The notes beneath the pieces are model-generated. The model ran no database searches. It saw only the letters and a program-made list of their open reading frames with translations, and had not been told where the DNA came from. DNA of 20,578 nt from Oceanospirillaceae bacterium UBA2001 (GTDB lineage: Bacteria; Pseudomonadota; Gammaproteobacteria; Pseudomonadales; Balneatricaceae): the NCBI GenBank assembly GCA_002335115.1, contig DDCR01000150.1:1-20578 (forward strand), in the 5' to 3' direction. This document shows positions 7,726-15,491 of this stretch, in pieces. The translations under genes and the position numbers were made by a program. Numbering within the stretch: position 1 is the first letter of the stretch; each line of letters begins with the position of its first letter.

Positions 7726-8115
7726 GGCTTAAACTCCTGCATTAACACTGGCATTGCGATGAGGTTTCATAGAATGGCAGTATCTGGGCGCTAGATTATA
7801 TAGGATGGTGATTTTGGGCTAACTTCCCTACGACAATGCATTATCGAAACGCGACTCATTAGATGACTTGTCGTTAGCTATTTAGCAGCCAGTATAGCAC
7901 TAGCAAACCCCTACCTTACTTGAGTATTACCCACGTATGTTGAATGATATTCAAGTGCGTGTCTGTGCGTATTTGCATTGCAACCCAACACCTCGCGCTG
8001 AGCGGTCTAACATGCGCACCAGATTTAAGATATTATAGAGGGCTAATAGGCGGGCCTGTGCTTGACTCCTTCACGACTGGGCCATTTCTTTTATTCCAAC
8101 ATGAGTTAATCCATC
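7726..8115. other. Intergenic region between divergent corrinoid operon and folD
   Basis: 390 bases with no convincing gene. It holds the candidate corrinoid-operon -10 box, a short inverted repeat TTGAAT-GAT-ATTCAA (7940-7954) that might be an operator but could be chance, and a TTGACT hexamer at 8062-8067 without a well-spaced -10. I recognised no cobalamin, glycine or folate riboswitch core in either direction. Confidence 0.5.
7795..7800 (-). promoter_or_regulatory. Candidate -10 box for the corrinoid operon
   Basis: A perfect TATAAT on the minus strand, 70 bases upstream of the corrinoid protein start. The region 16-17 bases further upstream gives only a weak -35 match (TTAGCC/GTTAGC), which would fit a promoter that needs an activator. 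The predicted transcript starts near 7788 and has a leader of about 60 bases. Confidence 0.45.
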
Positions 8116-8997
8116 ATGGCACACCTTATTGACGGCAAGCAGTTCGCTGCCAAACTACGTGAGAAAATGTCCGGTCAAATTGCGACCATTAAATCCAACC
8201 ACAATGTGGTTCCAGGCTTAGCCGTGGTTCTCGTTGGTGAAGATCCAGCCAGTCAGGTATACGTGCGCAGTAAAGGCAAGCAAGCCAAAGAGTGCGGTAT
8301 TACATCAATCGAACACAAACTAGACGTCACTACCACTGAAGAATTTCTACTTAATCTCATTAATGATATGAACCATGATGCAGCCATTAACGGCATCTTA
8401 GTACAATTGCCATTGCCTAAGCACATCGATTCAGCCAAAGTACTCGAAGCCATCGATCCTGCCAAGGACGTGGATGGTTTCCACCCGGTAAACGTGGGTT
8501 TATTATCAACAGGTGGCAAAGGCATGATCCCCTGCACCCCGCTAGGCAGCCTAATGATGCTGCAAGACTACCATAGTGACATGTCTGGTATGAATGCGGT
8601 GGTCATTGGACGCTCCAACATTGTTGGAAAACCCATGTTTAATCTTTTGTTACAGCAAAGCTGCACCGTAACCGTGGTGCACTCACGCACCAAAAACATC
8701 GAAGCCGTAGTGCGTGAGGCTGATATCGTTGTGGCAGCTGTAGGCGTGCCCGAGATGGTCACTGGTGACTGGATTAAGCCAGGCGCTACAGTCATTGATG
8801 TGGGTATCAACCGCATAGAAACAGCTGAAGGGAAAACTAAACTGGTGGGAGATGTGCACTTTGAAAGCGCTGATAAAGTTGCTGGCGCTATCACTCCAGT
8901 TCCTGGTGGAGTTGGGCCCATGACCATTGCTTGCTTGCTGTATAACACCCTGGTGGCTGCATGTCGCCACAACAACATTGACTTACCCACGGCATAA
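8116..8997 (+). CDS. folD: Bifunctional methylene-THF dehydrogenase/methenyl-THF cyclohydrolase FolD
   Basis: A full-length 293-residue FolD. It interconverts 5,10-methylene-THF, 5,10-methenyl-THF and 10-formyl-THF with NADP. Catalytic Tyr49 and Lys53 are in QVYVRSKGK; other signatures are [27 protein letters not shown], the nucleotide-binding [10 protein letters not shown] and [10 protein letters not shown]. The ribosome site is weak (GAG about 12 bases before ATG), and no better start is seen. It is transcribed away from the corrinoid operon and ends in a clear terminator, so it is a single-gene unit. Its position suggests use in oxidising methyl groups delivered as methylene-THF, but it could equally be the housekeeping copy. 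Confidence 0.97.
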   Translation: MAHLIDGKQFAAKLREKMSGQIATIKSNHNVVPGLAVVLVGEDPASQVYVRSKGKQAKECGITSIEHKLDVTTTEEFLLNLINDMNHDAAINGILVQLPLPKHIDSAKVLEAIDPAKDVDGFHPVNVGLLSTGGKGMIPCTPLGSLMMLQDYHSDMSGMNAVVIGRSNIVGKPMFNLLLQQSCTVTVVHSRTKNIEAVVREADIVVAAVGVPEMVTGDWIKPGATVIDVGINRIETAEGKTKLVGDVHFESADKVAGAITPVPGGVGPMTIACLLYNTLVAACRHNNIDLPTA

Positions 8998-9041
8998 CGT
9001 CTAGCCAAGCTAGGCAATCACACAGTACACCCCCCTGTTAT

Positions 9042-9065
9042 AGGCCTCTTTTTGAGGCCTTTTTT
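9042..9065 (+). terminator. Rho-independent terminator of folD
   Basis: A 7-bp stem (AGGCCTC / GAGGCCT) with a TTTTT loop, followed by five Ts, 45 bases after the folD stop codon. On the minus strand there is no U-tract, so it should act only on folD. Confidence 0.8.
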
Positions 9066-9107
9066 AAGCCTTTTTTGGAAGCCATGTTTGTTATTGCATG
9101 GAGTTGA

Positions 9108-9806
9108 TTAAGTGTGTGCTTTAGGGGCGTAGTTTTGACCAATTGAGCTGGCACAGATGCGACTCAAACGAGTAAAAGAAAAGCCTGTTTGCTGACGCCA
9201 ACTGTTAAAACAATCTTGTACCTTAGTCAAGTCACGCTTGTTACTTGGCTGGTCGGCAATGTCTAAGCCTGCATCTTGTAAACACATGACAACGTCAGTA
9301 CTGAGCATAAACGTATCAAGGCCCATTTGACGCAATATACGCGGCCCACTCATACCGCCCAAACGACAACCTGCTTGTTTTAAATGCCGGTATAGTCCAA
9401 TTAAATCCTCTTGTGGCCATTGCTGTAAAAAAGCTGCATAACTTCCATACTCTCGACTTTGATCATCAATATAAGTGGCATTTTGGGGCACACTAATGAT
9501 TTTTTGCATATTGCGCACGATGCGTTTGTCTGTGCCTATTTTTTCCCATTGCTCAGGGCTTAATAACATCATTTTTTCAGTATCAAAACCCAAAAATACA
9601 GTTTCAAAATCAGGCCATTTATTTTCGATGACTCGCCATACAAACCCTGCTTGAAATATCACCTTGGTCATCATGGATAAAAACCGATGATCTGGTTGGG
9701 AAATAAATGTGGCCATGGGCATCGGCTCTAAAACCCATAGCTCTAAGCCTTGTTCTCCATCTTTACGTCGCAGAGCCCGCTTAAGAATCGGCTTAAAATC
9801 TGCCAT
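9108..9806 (-). CDS. DNA-3-methyladenine glycosylase I (Tag) family protein, divergent
   Basis: A 232-residue protein resembling the longer, divergent branch of Tag-like glycosylases. Shared segments are MMTKVIFQAGFVWRVIENKW, FDTEKM, RIVRNMQKI, and GGMSGPRILRQMG followed by STDVV. Classical Tag removes 3-methyladenine from alkylated DNA and has a zinc site built from Cys and His at both ends; those residues are not evident here, so the zinc site is probably absent. GAGG seven bases before ATG and a TATAAT on the minus strand at 9839-9844 support the start and a private promoter. It lies alone between folD and glyA. Family assignment rests on remembered similarity; activity is untested. Confidence 0.72.
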   Translation of the reverse strand: MADFKPILKRALRRKDGEQGLELWVLEPMPMATFISQPDHRFLSMMTKVIFQAGFVWRVIENKWPDFETVFLGFDTEKMMLLSPEQWEKIGTDKRIVRNMQKIISVPQNATYIDDQSREYGSYAAFLQQWPQEDLIGLYRHLKQAGCRLGGMSGPRILRQMGLDTFMLSTDVVMCLQDAGLDIADQPSNKRDLTKVQDCFNSWRQQTGFSFTRLSRICASSIGQNYAPKAHT

Positions 9807-9838
9807 GACCTGCCTCTCTATTGATTTTATAAGGCAGT

Positions 9839-9844
9839 ATTATA
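9839..9844 (-). promoter_or_regulatory. Candidate -10 box for the Tag-like gene
   Basis: A perfect TATAAT on the minus strand, 33 bases upstream of the ATG. A 6-bp inverted repeat (CCAAGT 9846-9851, ACTTGG 9864-9869) covers the spacer and -35 area. No good -35 hexamer is visible. Confidence 0.35.
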
Positions 9845-9961
9845 ACCAAGTCAGCATTGAATTACTTGGCTTACTAAATAAAGCTATACCTTAGTATTAG
9901 GCTGATACAAGGCAAGCATTATTGCTATTAAGTACCATTACTTAGTTAATAACAGACACAA

Positions 9962-9985
9962 AAAAGGCCTCAGCTGAGGCCTTTT
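9962..9985 (-). terminator. Palindromic terminator of glyA
   Basis: A perfect 24-base palindrome with GGCCTCAG/CTGAGGCC at its core, flanked by A and T runs, 17 bases past the glyA stop codon. Ts on both sides suggest it works in both directions, although nothing faces it from the left. Confidence 0.85.
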
Positions 9986-10001
9986 AAATTCTTCCAATGG
10001 T

Positions 10002-11252
10002 TTATTTATAAACTGGAAAACGGCTACAAAGCTCAGTAACTTTGGCTCTAACTTGGTTAATAACCTGCTCGTCATCAATGTTATCCATGACATCACACAT
10101 CCAACCCGTTAGGTCACGTGCTTCATCAGCACCAAAACCACGCGTGGTGATTGCTGGCGTCCCTACACGAATACCAGAAGTCACAAAAGGTGACTGTGGG
10201 TCGTTAGGCACTGAGTTTTTATTCACTGTGATGTGCGCCTCACCCAAAGCCGCATCGGCCGCTTTGCCAGTAATGCCTTTAGTAATGAGATCAACGAGCA
10301 TAAGATGATTCTCGGTACCACCAGAAACAATCTTGTAACCACGAGATTGGAACACCTCAGCCATAACCTTTGCATTGACACACACTTGACCTTGATATTC
10401 TTTAAAGGCAGGCTCCAGCGCTTCTTTGAAAGCCACTGCTTTAGCAGCAATCACATGCATAAGAGGTCCACCCTGCTGGCCAGGGAACACTGCAGAGTTA
10501 AATTTCTTCTCCAGCTCTGGATTAGCCCTAGCCACAATTAAGCCGCTTCGGGGACCGCGTAAAGTCTTGTGGGTGGTCGTTGTGCAAACGTCTGCAAAGG
10601 GCACAGGATTCGGGTAATGACCCGTCACAACCAAACCAGCCACGTGCGCCATATCAACCAGTAGATATGCCCCAACACTATCAGCGATGTCTCGGAACCT
10701 ACTCCAATCCATTACTTGCGAGTAGGCAGAAAACCCAGCTACGATCATTTTGGGTTGATGTTCTGTGGCTAAACGTTGAATTTCGTCATAGTCTAAGGTA
10801 CCCGCTTCATTGAGGCCATACTGGATAGCATTGTAGTTTTTGCCAGAAAAGTTAACGTGTGAACCATGCGTTAGATGACCACCATGAGCAAGGCTCATGC
10901 CTAAAATAGTATCCCCTGGTGTGACTAACGCTTGGTATACCGCAGCGTTCGCCTGTGAACCCGAGTGAGGCTGAACGTTAGCATAATCAGCACCAAACAA
11001 TTGCTTGGCCCGATCGATGGCTAAAACCTCAGCTTTGTCGACGAATTCACAACCTCCGTAATACCGTTTACCGGGGTATCCCTCGGCATATTTGTTGGTC
11101 AAAACTGAGCCTTGGGCTTGCAACACGCGGTTACTGGTGTAGTTTTCTGAGGCAATCAATTCCACGTGATGTTCTTGGCGCTGCTCTTCTTCTTGCATAC
11201 TGGCCCAAAGTTCCGGGTCAAAGTCACTGATACTATCGGACTTGTTAAACAT
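10002..11252 (-). CDS. glyA: Serine hydroxymethyltransferase GlyA
   Basis: A full-length 416-residue PLP enzyme that interconverts serine + THF with glycine + 5,10-methylene-THF. Signatures include [25 protein letters not shown], the PLP-lysine motif [14 protein letters not shown], and [14 protein letters not shown] seven bases before ATG supports the start. It stands as its own unit with a clear terminator. Next to the corrinoid/folate module it could assimilate methylene-THF units into serine, and it could use glycine made from glyoxylate. Whether it is the only GlyA of the organism cannot be seen. Confidence 0.97.
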   Translation of the reverse strand: MFNKSDSISDFDPELWASMQEEEQRQEHHVELIASENYTSNRVLQAQGSVLTNKYAEGYPGKRYYGGCEFVDKAEVLAIDRAKQLFGADYANVQPHSGSQANAAVYQALVTPGDTILGMSLAHGGHLTHGSHVNFSGKNYNAIQYGLNEAGTLDYDEIQRLATEHQPKMIVAGFSAYSQVMDWSRFRDIADSVGAYLLVDMAHVAGLVVTGHYPNPVPFADVCTTTTHKTLRGPRSGLIVARANPELEKKFNSAVFPGQQGGPLMHVIAAKAVAFKEALEPAFKEYQGQVCVNAKVMAEVFQSRGYKIVSGGTENHLMLVDLITKGITGKAADAALGEAHITVNKNSVPNDPQSPFVTSGIRVGTPAITTRGFGADEARDLTGWMCDVMDNIDDEQVINQVRAKVTELCSRFPVYK

Positions 11253-11610
11253 TGCTTACTCCCAAAAGATTAATTCCCAATTAAGGGACATAAAATAGCT
11301 AAAACTTAAAAACTGATCGGACCCATTGAGTATGGTCAAACTAAAATTCTTTCATTAAGTGCATCATAACGACTATGGCATCGCCCACTTAGTTTTTTAC
11401 GACACTACATTATGTAACAGCGAATTGTGGGGGCTTAAAGCACTGATATAATGCCAGAGTACCTAAAAATATGGCAAAGCGATGCTCTAAATAAATTAAT
11501 TTTGTATATGTTTATTATTTGTTGAATCGATAAAAGGTCTCAAGTCGCAAATACTCATCAGGCTAATTTATTTACTTTAAACCGCCAAATGAGTCTTTGC
11601 GGATGGAGCG
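11253..11610. other. Intergenic region between glyA and nfeD (glyA leader)
   Basis: 358 bases, AT-rich, with no convincing gene. Towards glyA it contains TACATTATGTA (an 11-base near-palindrome around 11408-11418), TTGACC on the minus strand near 11332-11337, and a TTAATT-GGG-AATTAA inverted repeat close to the start codon. At 11581-11600, just past nfeD, an imperfect hairpin (CCG/CGG and CAAA/TTTG with one bulge) could be a weak terminator. I could not recognise a folate, glycine or SAM riboswitch. Confidence 0.45.
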
Positions 11611-12075
11611 TTACTCGGTGTCTGCACCCGCTTTAATAACCAGCAGCACCATGTCACGGCTGCCAACCACTTTAACCTGAGTACCAGCTGGATAATTAAT
11701 AGCTGATTCAACCCGCCATAAGGTATCGCCCACCTGCATCTTGCCTTGCCCACCTTTCATGGCTCGGGTTAAGGCAAATTCACCACCAATAAGCTGCGCT
11801 GCTCGGTCATTAAGTTGAGGCTGGTTGGTTGCTTGGTTAAAGTTCTTAAAGCGATACCAAAACCATACAGAACATAATAAAGCGAGCACCGCAAACAAAG
11901 AGATTTGTTGTTGCCACGTTAAGTCAGGCCAAATGTAAGTAATGAGGGCTAATTCTAAAGATGCCATGACGGCACCTAATAAAAACCCTGCAGCTCCTAA
12001 TGCTTCGCCAGCAATTAACACAATGGCTAATAGAATCCAGTGCCAAAACTGCATTGCTTCAAAAAATTCTATCAT
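11611..12075 (-). CDS. nfeD: NfeD-like membrane protein
   Basis: A 154-residue short-form NfeD protein with three or so hydrophobic segments in the first 85 residues, then a C-terminal OB-fold (about 95-150) containing the [21 protein letters not shown] stretch. NfeD proteins pair with stomatin-family proteins, and the OB-fold is thought to mediate contact within membrane microdomains. The long-form N-terminal ClpP-like protease is absent. Its ATG overlaps the stop of the stomatin gene by four bases (ATGA), so the two are translationally coupled. Confidence 0.88.
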   Translation of the reverse strand: MIEFFEAMQFWHWILLAIVLIAGEALGAAGFLLGAVMASLELALITYIWPDLTWQQQISLFAVLALLCSVWFWYRFKNFNQATNQPQLNDRAAQLIGGEFALTRAMKGGQGKMQVGDTLWRVESAINYPAGTQVKVVGSRDMVLLVIKAGADTE

Positions 12076-13004
12076 GAGGTTTGTTTACCCATATCTTTGA
12101 CTAGTTCAGTAATGCCAGAGATCGAACCAATGACGCTGCTGGCTTCAAGAGGAATCATCATTATTTTATTGTTATCTGATGCTGCAAGTTGTCCTAAAGA
12201 ATCGATGTATTTTTGAGCAATAAAGTAATTCACTGCTCGGGAATCACCGTTTTGGATGGCTTCAGACACCATTTGCGTCGCTTTTGCTTCTGCTTGGGCT
12301 AGGCGCTCACGTCCTTCAGCTTCTCGGTTGGCCGCTTCTAGCTGGCCTTCAGCTTTAAGGATTTCAGATTGCTTTTGACCTTCAGCTACTTTTATGGCGG
12401 CTTCTTTTTCACCTTCTGCTTCCAAAATAAGTGCTCGTTTTTCACGCTCAGCCTTCATTTGCCGAGCCATAGCGCTGACTAAATCTTGGGGTGGAGCAAT
12501 ATCCTTAATTTCAATTCGAGTGACTTTGACGCCCCAAGGGTCGGTGGCGTCATCAACCTTTTCCAATAAATTACGGTTGATACTCTCACGATTAGATAAC
12601 ATCTCATCCAATTCCATAGAGCCTAACACAGCGCGAATGTTGGTCATGACCAAAGCTTGCATGGCTCTATCTAAATTATTCACTTCATACGCCGCTTTAG
12701 CCGCATCTTGTATTTGAAAGAAACACACGGCATCAGTCATGACTTGGGCATTATCTGAAGAAATTATCTCCTGCGGGTCTACATCTAATACTTGCTCCAT
12801 CATATTAAGCTTTCGACCCACGGAGTCGATGAAGGGCACCAATAAATGCAAACCAGGACTTAAAGTGCGCGTGTATTTGCCAAAGCGTTCTACCGTCCAG
12901 TGATGTCCTTGCGGCACCATGCGAATGCCTTTAAAGATGATCAGCACTGCTACCATGGTAAAAAATAACGCCGTTAAACTTTGTCCTAAATCTGCAATAG
13001 ACAT
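12072..13004 (-). CDS. qmcA: Stomatin/prohibitin (SPFH) family membrane protein, QmcA-like
   Basis: About 310 residues. A single N-terminal membrane anchor (about residues 5-27) is followed by an SPFH/PHB domain ([21 protein letters not shown] onward). A long charged coiled-coil (about 175-255) rich in [19 protein letters not shown] repeats comes next, then a short hydrophobic C-terminal segment. Such proteins assemble into large membrane-associated oligomers and organise protein quality control or lipid microdomains. I chose ATG 13004 because AAGGA lies seven bases upstream; the longer frame would begin with TTG at 13010. It forms a two-gene unit with nfeD. Confidence 0.92.
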   Translation of the reverse strand: MSIADLGQSLTALFFTMVAVLIIFKGIRMVPQGHHWTVERFGKYTRTLSPGLHLLVPFIDSVGRKLNMMEQVLDVDPQEIISSDNAQVMTDAVCFFQIQDAAKAAYEVNNLDRAMQALVMTNIRAVLGSMELDEMLSNRESINRNLLEKVDDATDPWGVKVTRIEIKDIAPPQDLVSAMARQMKAEREKRALILEAEGEKEAAIKVAEGQKQSEILKAEGQLEAANREAEGRERLAQAEAKATQMVSEAIQNGDSRAVNYFIAQKYIDSLGQLAASDNNKIMMIPLEASSVIGSISGITELVKDMGKQTS

Positions 13005-13177
13005 GCACAATTCCTTGTTGATGATCTTAAGGCTTTAATAATAGCGTGAGTTTGTTCAAAAAGCATGACTTATCCCATACAAATTAACGGCCTTAGTGTT
13101 TCCTGACTAAAGCGCATGTGCGAGAATAGAACGAACTGATCGTTTTGTCACAAACCCACGTCAAACAAGGAAACACC

Positions 13178-13993
13178 ATGTCCAACAGCTTGTCGACTAG
13201 TGCCCATCAAAACCATCTCACTGCGCATTACGCTAAAGGTGCAGCCGAAGCACTCACTGCATTGAGTCGCAAACGCTCTAGGGTACATTGCATTACCAGT
13301 ACGGTGGCACAGGATATTTCATCAGATGTTATATTAGCGGTTGGTGCAGGTTCCTGCTTCACTCTTGGAGTGGAAGAAATTACCGAGTTAGTCTCTGTGA
13401 CCAACAGCCTAGTGGTTAATATTGGCACCTTGGACAGCAATCGGAGAGCGGCCATTCGCCCTGCGATTCAGGCGGCCAATGACTATGCAAAACCTTGGAT
13501 CTTAGATCCTGTTTCAGTACATGCCTCAAAAAAGCGTTGTGCTTATGCGGTGGAATTATTACAACAGAGACCCCAAGTAATTCGAGCCAATGCGATGGAA
13601 ATCAAAGCCTTGGCAGGCTCGTCTAGCCCAATGGCTGCGCAAGAACTGGCCTTACAACAAGGCTGTGTAGTGGCACAAACAGGGGAAACAGACCTAATCA
13701 CCAATGGTGTGAAAACCATTATGATCGCTAATGGACACGAGATGCAGACTCGCATTTCAGCTATGGGCTGCGCCACTACCGCCTTTATGGCCTGTTTTAT
13801 GGCCGTAGACCATGATGCCTTTGATGCTGCAGTACAAGCATTACTGACCATGGGTGTCGCCGCAGAATTGGCGGCAAATAAATCGTTTGGCCCAGGCAGT
13901 ATGCACATGAATTTATTGGACTCACTTTATTCCATGAACCAACAAACCATTGCTCGTTATGGCCATGTGTTGGAATTGGAACGGTCTAAGTAA
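13178..13993 (+). CDS. ThiM-family kinase (hydroxyethylthiazole kinase-like), divergent
   Basis: A 271-residue ribokinase-fold protein of the ThiM type. It keeps VHCIT, VVNIGTL, ILDPVSVHA (ThiM: VLDPVGVGA), VIRANAMEI, TGETDLITNG, the active-site cysteine (Cys198) and a GPGSMHMNLLDSLY end. ThiM phosphorylates 4-methyl-5-hydroxyethylthiazole for thiamine salvage. Several positions depart from ThiM: the usual ITN is ITS, SPVMADA is GSCFTLG, TGTGC is SAMGC, and the GVDS-type loop after LAG is missing. No thiD, thiE or TPP riboswitch is near. The ATG at 13178 has AAGGA six bases upstream. The substrate may therefore not be the thiazole. It is transcribed divergently from the stomatin gene and converges with the urate operon. 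Confidence 0.8.
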   Translation: MSNSLSTSAHQNHLTAHYAKGAAEALTALSRKRSRVHCITSTVAQDISSDVILAVGAGSCFTLGVEEITELVSVTNSLVVNIGTLDSNRRAAIRPAIQAANDYAKPWILDPVSVHASKKRCAYAVELLQQRPQVIRANAMEIKALAGSSSPMAAQELALQQGCVVAQTGETDLITNGVKTIMIANGHEMQTRISAMGCATTAFMACFMAVDHDAFDAAVQALLTMGVAAELAANKSFGPGSMHMNLLDSLYSMNQQTIARYGHVLELERSK

Positions 13994-14417
13994 AAAATTG
14001 AAAGTAAATCGTGTTAAAAAGATCTAGGTCAACACGTTTAGGAAGCAACGATAAAGAGTAGGCTTATAACGTGGGGTTAACCTGATTAGGCTCAGGCTTA
14101 AGCTGGGCCTATGCATAAGTTCAAGGAAATTGCGGCTAAAGACGACAGGTTGATACATCGGCTGGGCAAAAAAATAGCCACCGAGGTGGCTATTAAGTGC
14201 CGCAATAAAAAACTTAAGGAGTTACAACCGCCTCAACATTACAGGGGAACTGATTAAATTTCAACACTTAGCGATCATATTTATCATTTAATTATTATTT
14301 ACACTATTAAGCAACAACAATTCCGTTAGCGCTCCTTTTGAGCAAGCCTATTAAGTCCTCTTTGGTTGCTAATAAATGCAGCCAAATCGCCCACGACGAC
14401 TCAGGCATATCAATATA
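13994..14417. other. Intergenic region between convergent thiM-like gene and GntR gene
   Basis: 424 bases without a convincing gene. The main feature is the hairpin at 14173-14194. A 33-codon frame on the minus strand (14307-14408) starts just after the GntR stop codon but lacks a ribosome site. On the plus strand there are only weak inverted repeats (CGTGTT/AACACG near 14010-14036). Confidence 0.5.
14168..14194 (-). terminator. Likely terminator of the urate-catabolism operon
   Basis: A perfect 10-bp inverted repeat (AATAGCCACC / GGTGGCTATT) separated by two bases. On the minus strand it is followed by seven Ts (14168-14174). It lies about 225 bases beyond the stop codon of the GntR gene, leaving an unusually long 3' untranslated stretch. 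It could also catch transcripts from the thiM-like gene, but the U-tract favours the minus strand. Confidence 0.7.
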
Positions 14418-15122
14418 TTAAGCCTGCTGTACTTGTCCAAGGTGAGCGAACGCCCCCTTTAAGTTAGCCATCTGCGGGCTCTGAGTAAAATCACAGCTTG
14501 CGGCGATATGACCTAAATGATGAGCCATTAGTTTTTGGCTCTGCGCTTCGTCACCCTGCTTTACGGCTGTAAGTAACTGGCTATGCTCGTCCCTAGCACA
14601 GGCATTACCGCCACCATGGTTGTACATGGTGATGATCAACGATGTCTGAGATATTAAACCTCTTAATGCATGCACAAACGGTTGGTTGCCCGCCACGATC
14701 GCTAATTGCAGGTGAAACTCTCCCGAGCGTCTCAATGCGGTAGCCATATCGCCCTGATTAATCGCACTTTGTTCAAGGTCTATCATGTATTGTAACTTGA
14801 GCACATCGGTGACTTTACAGCGTTGGCAGGCCAACTTAACCACTGCTAGTTCAATGGTGTGTCGTGCAAAAAGTATTTGTTCAGCCACGTCTGGTGAAGG
14901 TGCGGCCACAAAGGCACCACGGTTTTTATGGATCTCAACCACTTGTTCTAGCTGCAAACGTTGCAGAGCCTGCCGAATCAGGGTTCGACTGACACTAAAT
15001 AACTGGGTTAACTCCACTTCATTAAGTTTGGTACCCGGCGCTAAACGTTGCGATAAAATGCCGTCAAAGAGCTGCCGATAGGCATCCATTGGTGCATTTT
15101 TATTGGCTGTCGATGATGCCAC
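14418..15122 (-). CDS. GntR-family regulator, FadR/FCD subfamily, of the urate operon
   Basis: A regulator with an N-terminal winged helix (about 60 residues: LNEVELTQLFSVSRTLIRQAL, then HKNRGAFVA) and an all-helical FCD effector domain. Candidate metal-binding histidines are in EFHLQL, DEHSQLL and HHLGHI. The frame stays open to 15203 and would overlap the upstream hydrolase gene by 77 bases. I prefer GTG at 15122, nine bases after a GAGGTA; ATG at 15089 is the alternative. It is the last gene of the operon whose first gene carries a 16-bp palindrome over its promoter, so it probably represses its own operon in response to a urate-pathway metabolite. The effector is unknown. Confidence 0.85.
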   Translation of the reverse strand: MASSTANKNAPMDAYRQLFDGILSQRLAPGTKLNEVELTQLFSVSRTLIRQALQRLQLEQVVEIHKNRGAFVAAPSPDVAEQILFARHTIELAVVKLACQRCKVTDVLKLQYMIDLEQSAINQGDMATALRRSGEFHLQLAIVAGNQPFVHALRGLISQTSLIITMYNHGGGNACARDEHSQLLTAVKQGDEAQSQKLMAHHLGHIAASCDFTQSPQMANLKGAFAHLGQVQQA

Positions 15123-15126
15123 TGGG

Positions 15127-15480
15127 TTAGCTACCTCGGTAGGTAGAATAGCTGTATGGCGACACCAAAAGTGGCACATGATAATGCTCATTGGCTTGGG
15201 CAATGCCGAATCGCAAGGTTACATCTGTCAAAAATGGGGGTGTGGGTTGCGCGACTCCTGCTTGCTTAAAATAATCTTCAACGCCAAACTCAAGTTCGTA
15301 TATGCCCACTGAAAAAGCCTCATGCTGCAACAAAGGGCCATCGCATCGACCGTCACTGTTAGTCATTTGCTGGCTTAATAGCTGACGTTGATTATTGGCA
15401 ATACGAAACAGACTAACAGACATATTACTGCCTGGTTTACCCTGAGCTGTATCAAGTACATGTGTGGTTAAAAATCCCAT
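15127..15480 (-). CDS. uraH: 5-hydroxyisourate hydrolase (transthyretin-like)
   Basis: A 117-residue transthyretin-fold hydrolase that opens 5-hydroxyisourate to OHCU in urate breakdown. Diagnostic features are the N-terminal LTTHVLDTAQGKPG with the active-site histidine, GRCDGPLL, and the C-terminal signature YRGS that marks the enzyme off from transthyretin. No signal peptide is seen, so it is cytoplasmic. ATG 15480 is preferred, with AAGGA eight bases upstream; the ATG at 15489 lies directly on that site. It follows puuD by 11 bases and is followed closely by the GntR gene. Confidence 0.95.
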   Translation of the reverse strand: MGFLTTHVLDTAQGKPGSNMSVSLFRIANNQRQLLSQQMTNSDGRCDGPLLQHEAFSVGIYELEFGVEDYFKQAGVAQPTPPFLTDVTLRFGIAQANEHYHVPLLVSPYSYSTYRGS

Positions 15481-15491
15481 GACGTCCATCC

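Noticed and set aside
7940..7954. TTGAAT-GAT-ATTCAA repeat as a defined operator
   Set aside because: Only six-base arms, single copy, AT-rich; could easily be chance.
7726..8115. Cobalamin riboswitch before the corrinoid operon
   Set aside because: No recognisable B12-box sequence or expected leader length on the minus strand.
7944..8132. 62-codon plus-strand frame before folD
   Set aside because: No ribosome site, no recognisable protein, and it runs into the folD start in another frame; likely chance.
8568..9017. Long minus-strand frames inside folD (149 and 95 codons)
   Set aside because: Antisense to a fully conserved FolD; composition is that of a shadow frame.
13011..13177. Possible TPP riboswitch before the thiM-like gene
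   Set aside because: The CTGAGA and ACCTGATC-type core segments are not present. A CCTGATTAGG stretch near 14090 lies downstream of the gene and lacks the rest.
14307..14408. 33-codon minus-strand frame just after the GntR gene
   Set aside because: Starts 12 or so bases after the GntR stop but has no ribosome site and no familiar sequence; kept only as a remark under the long 3' region.
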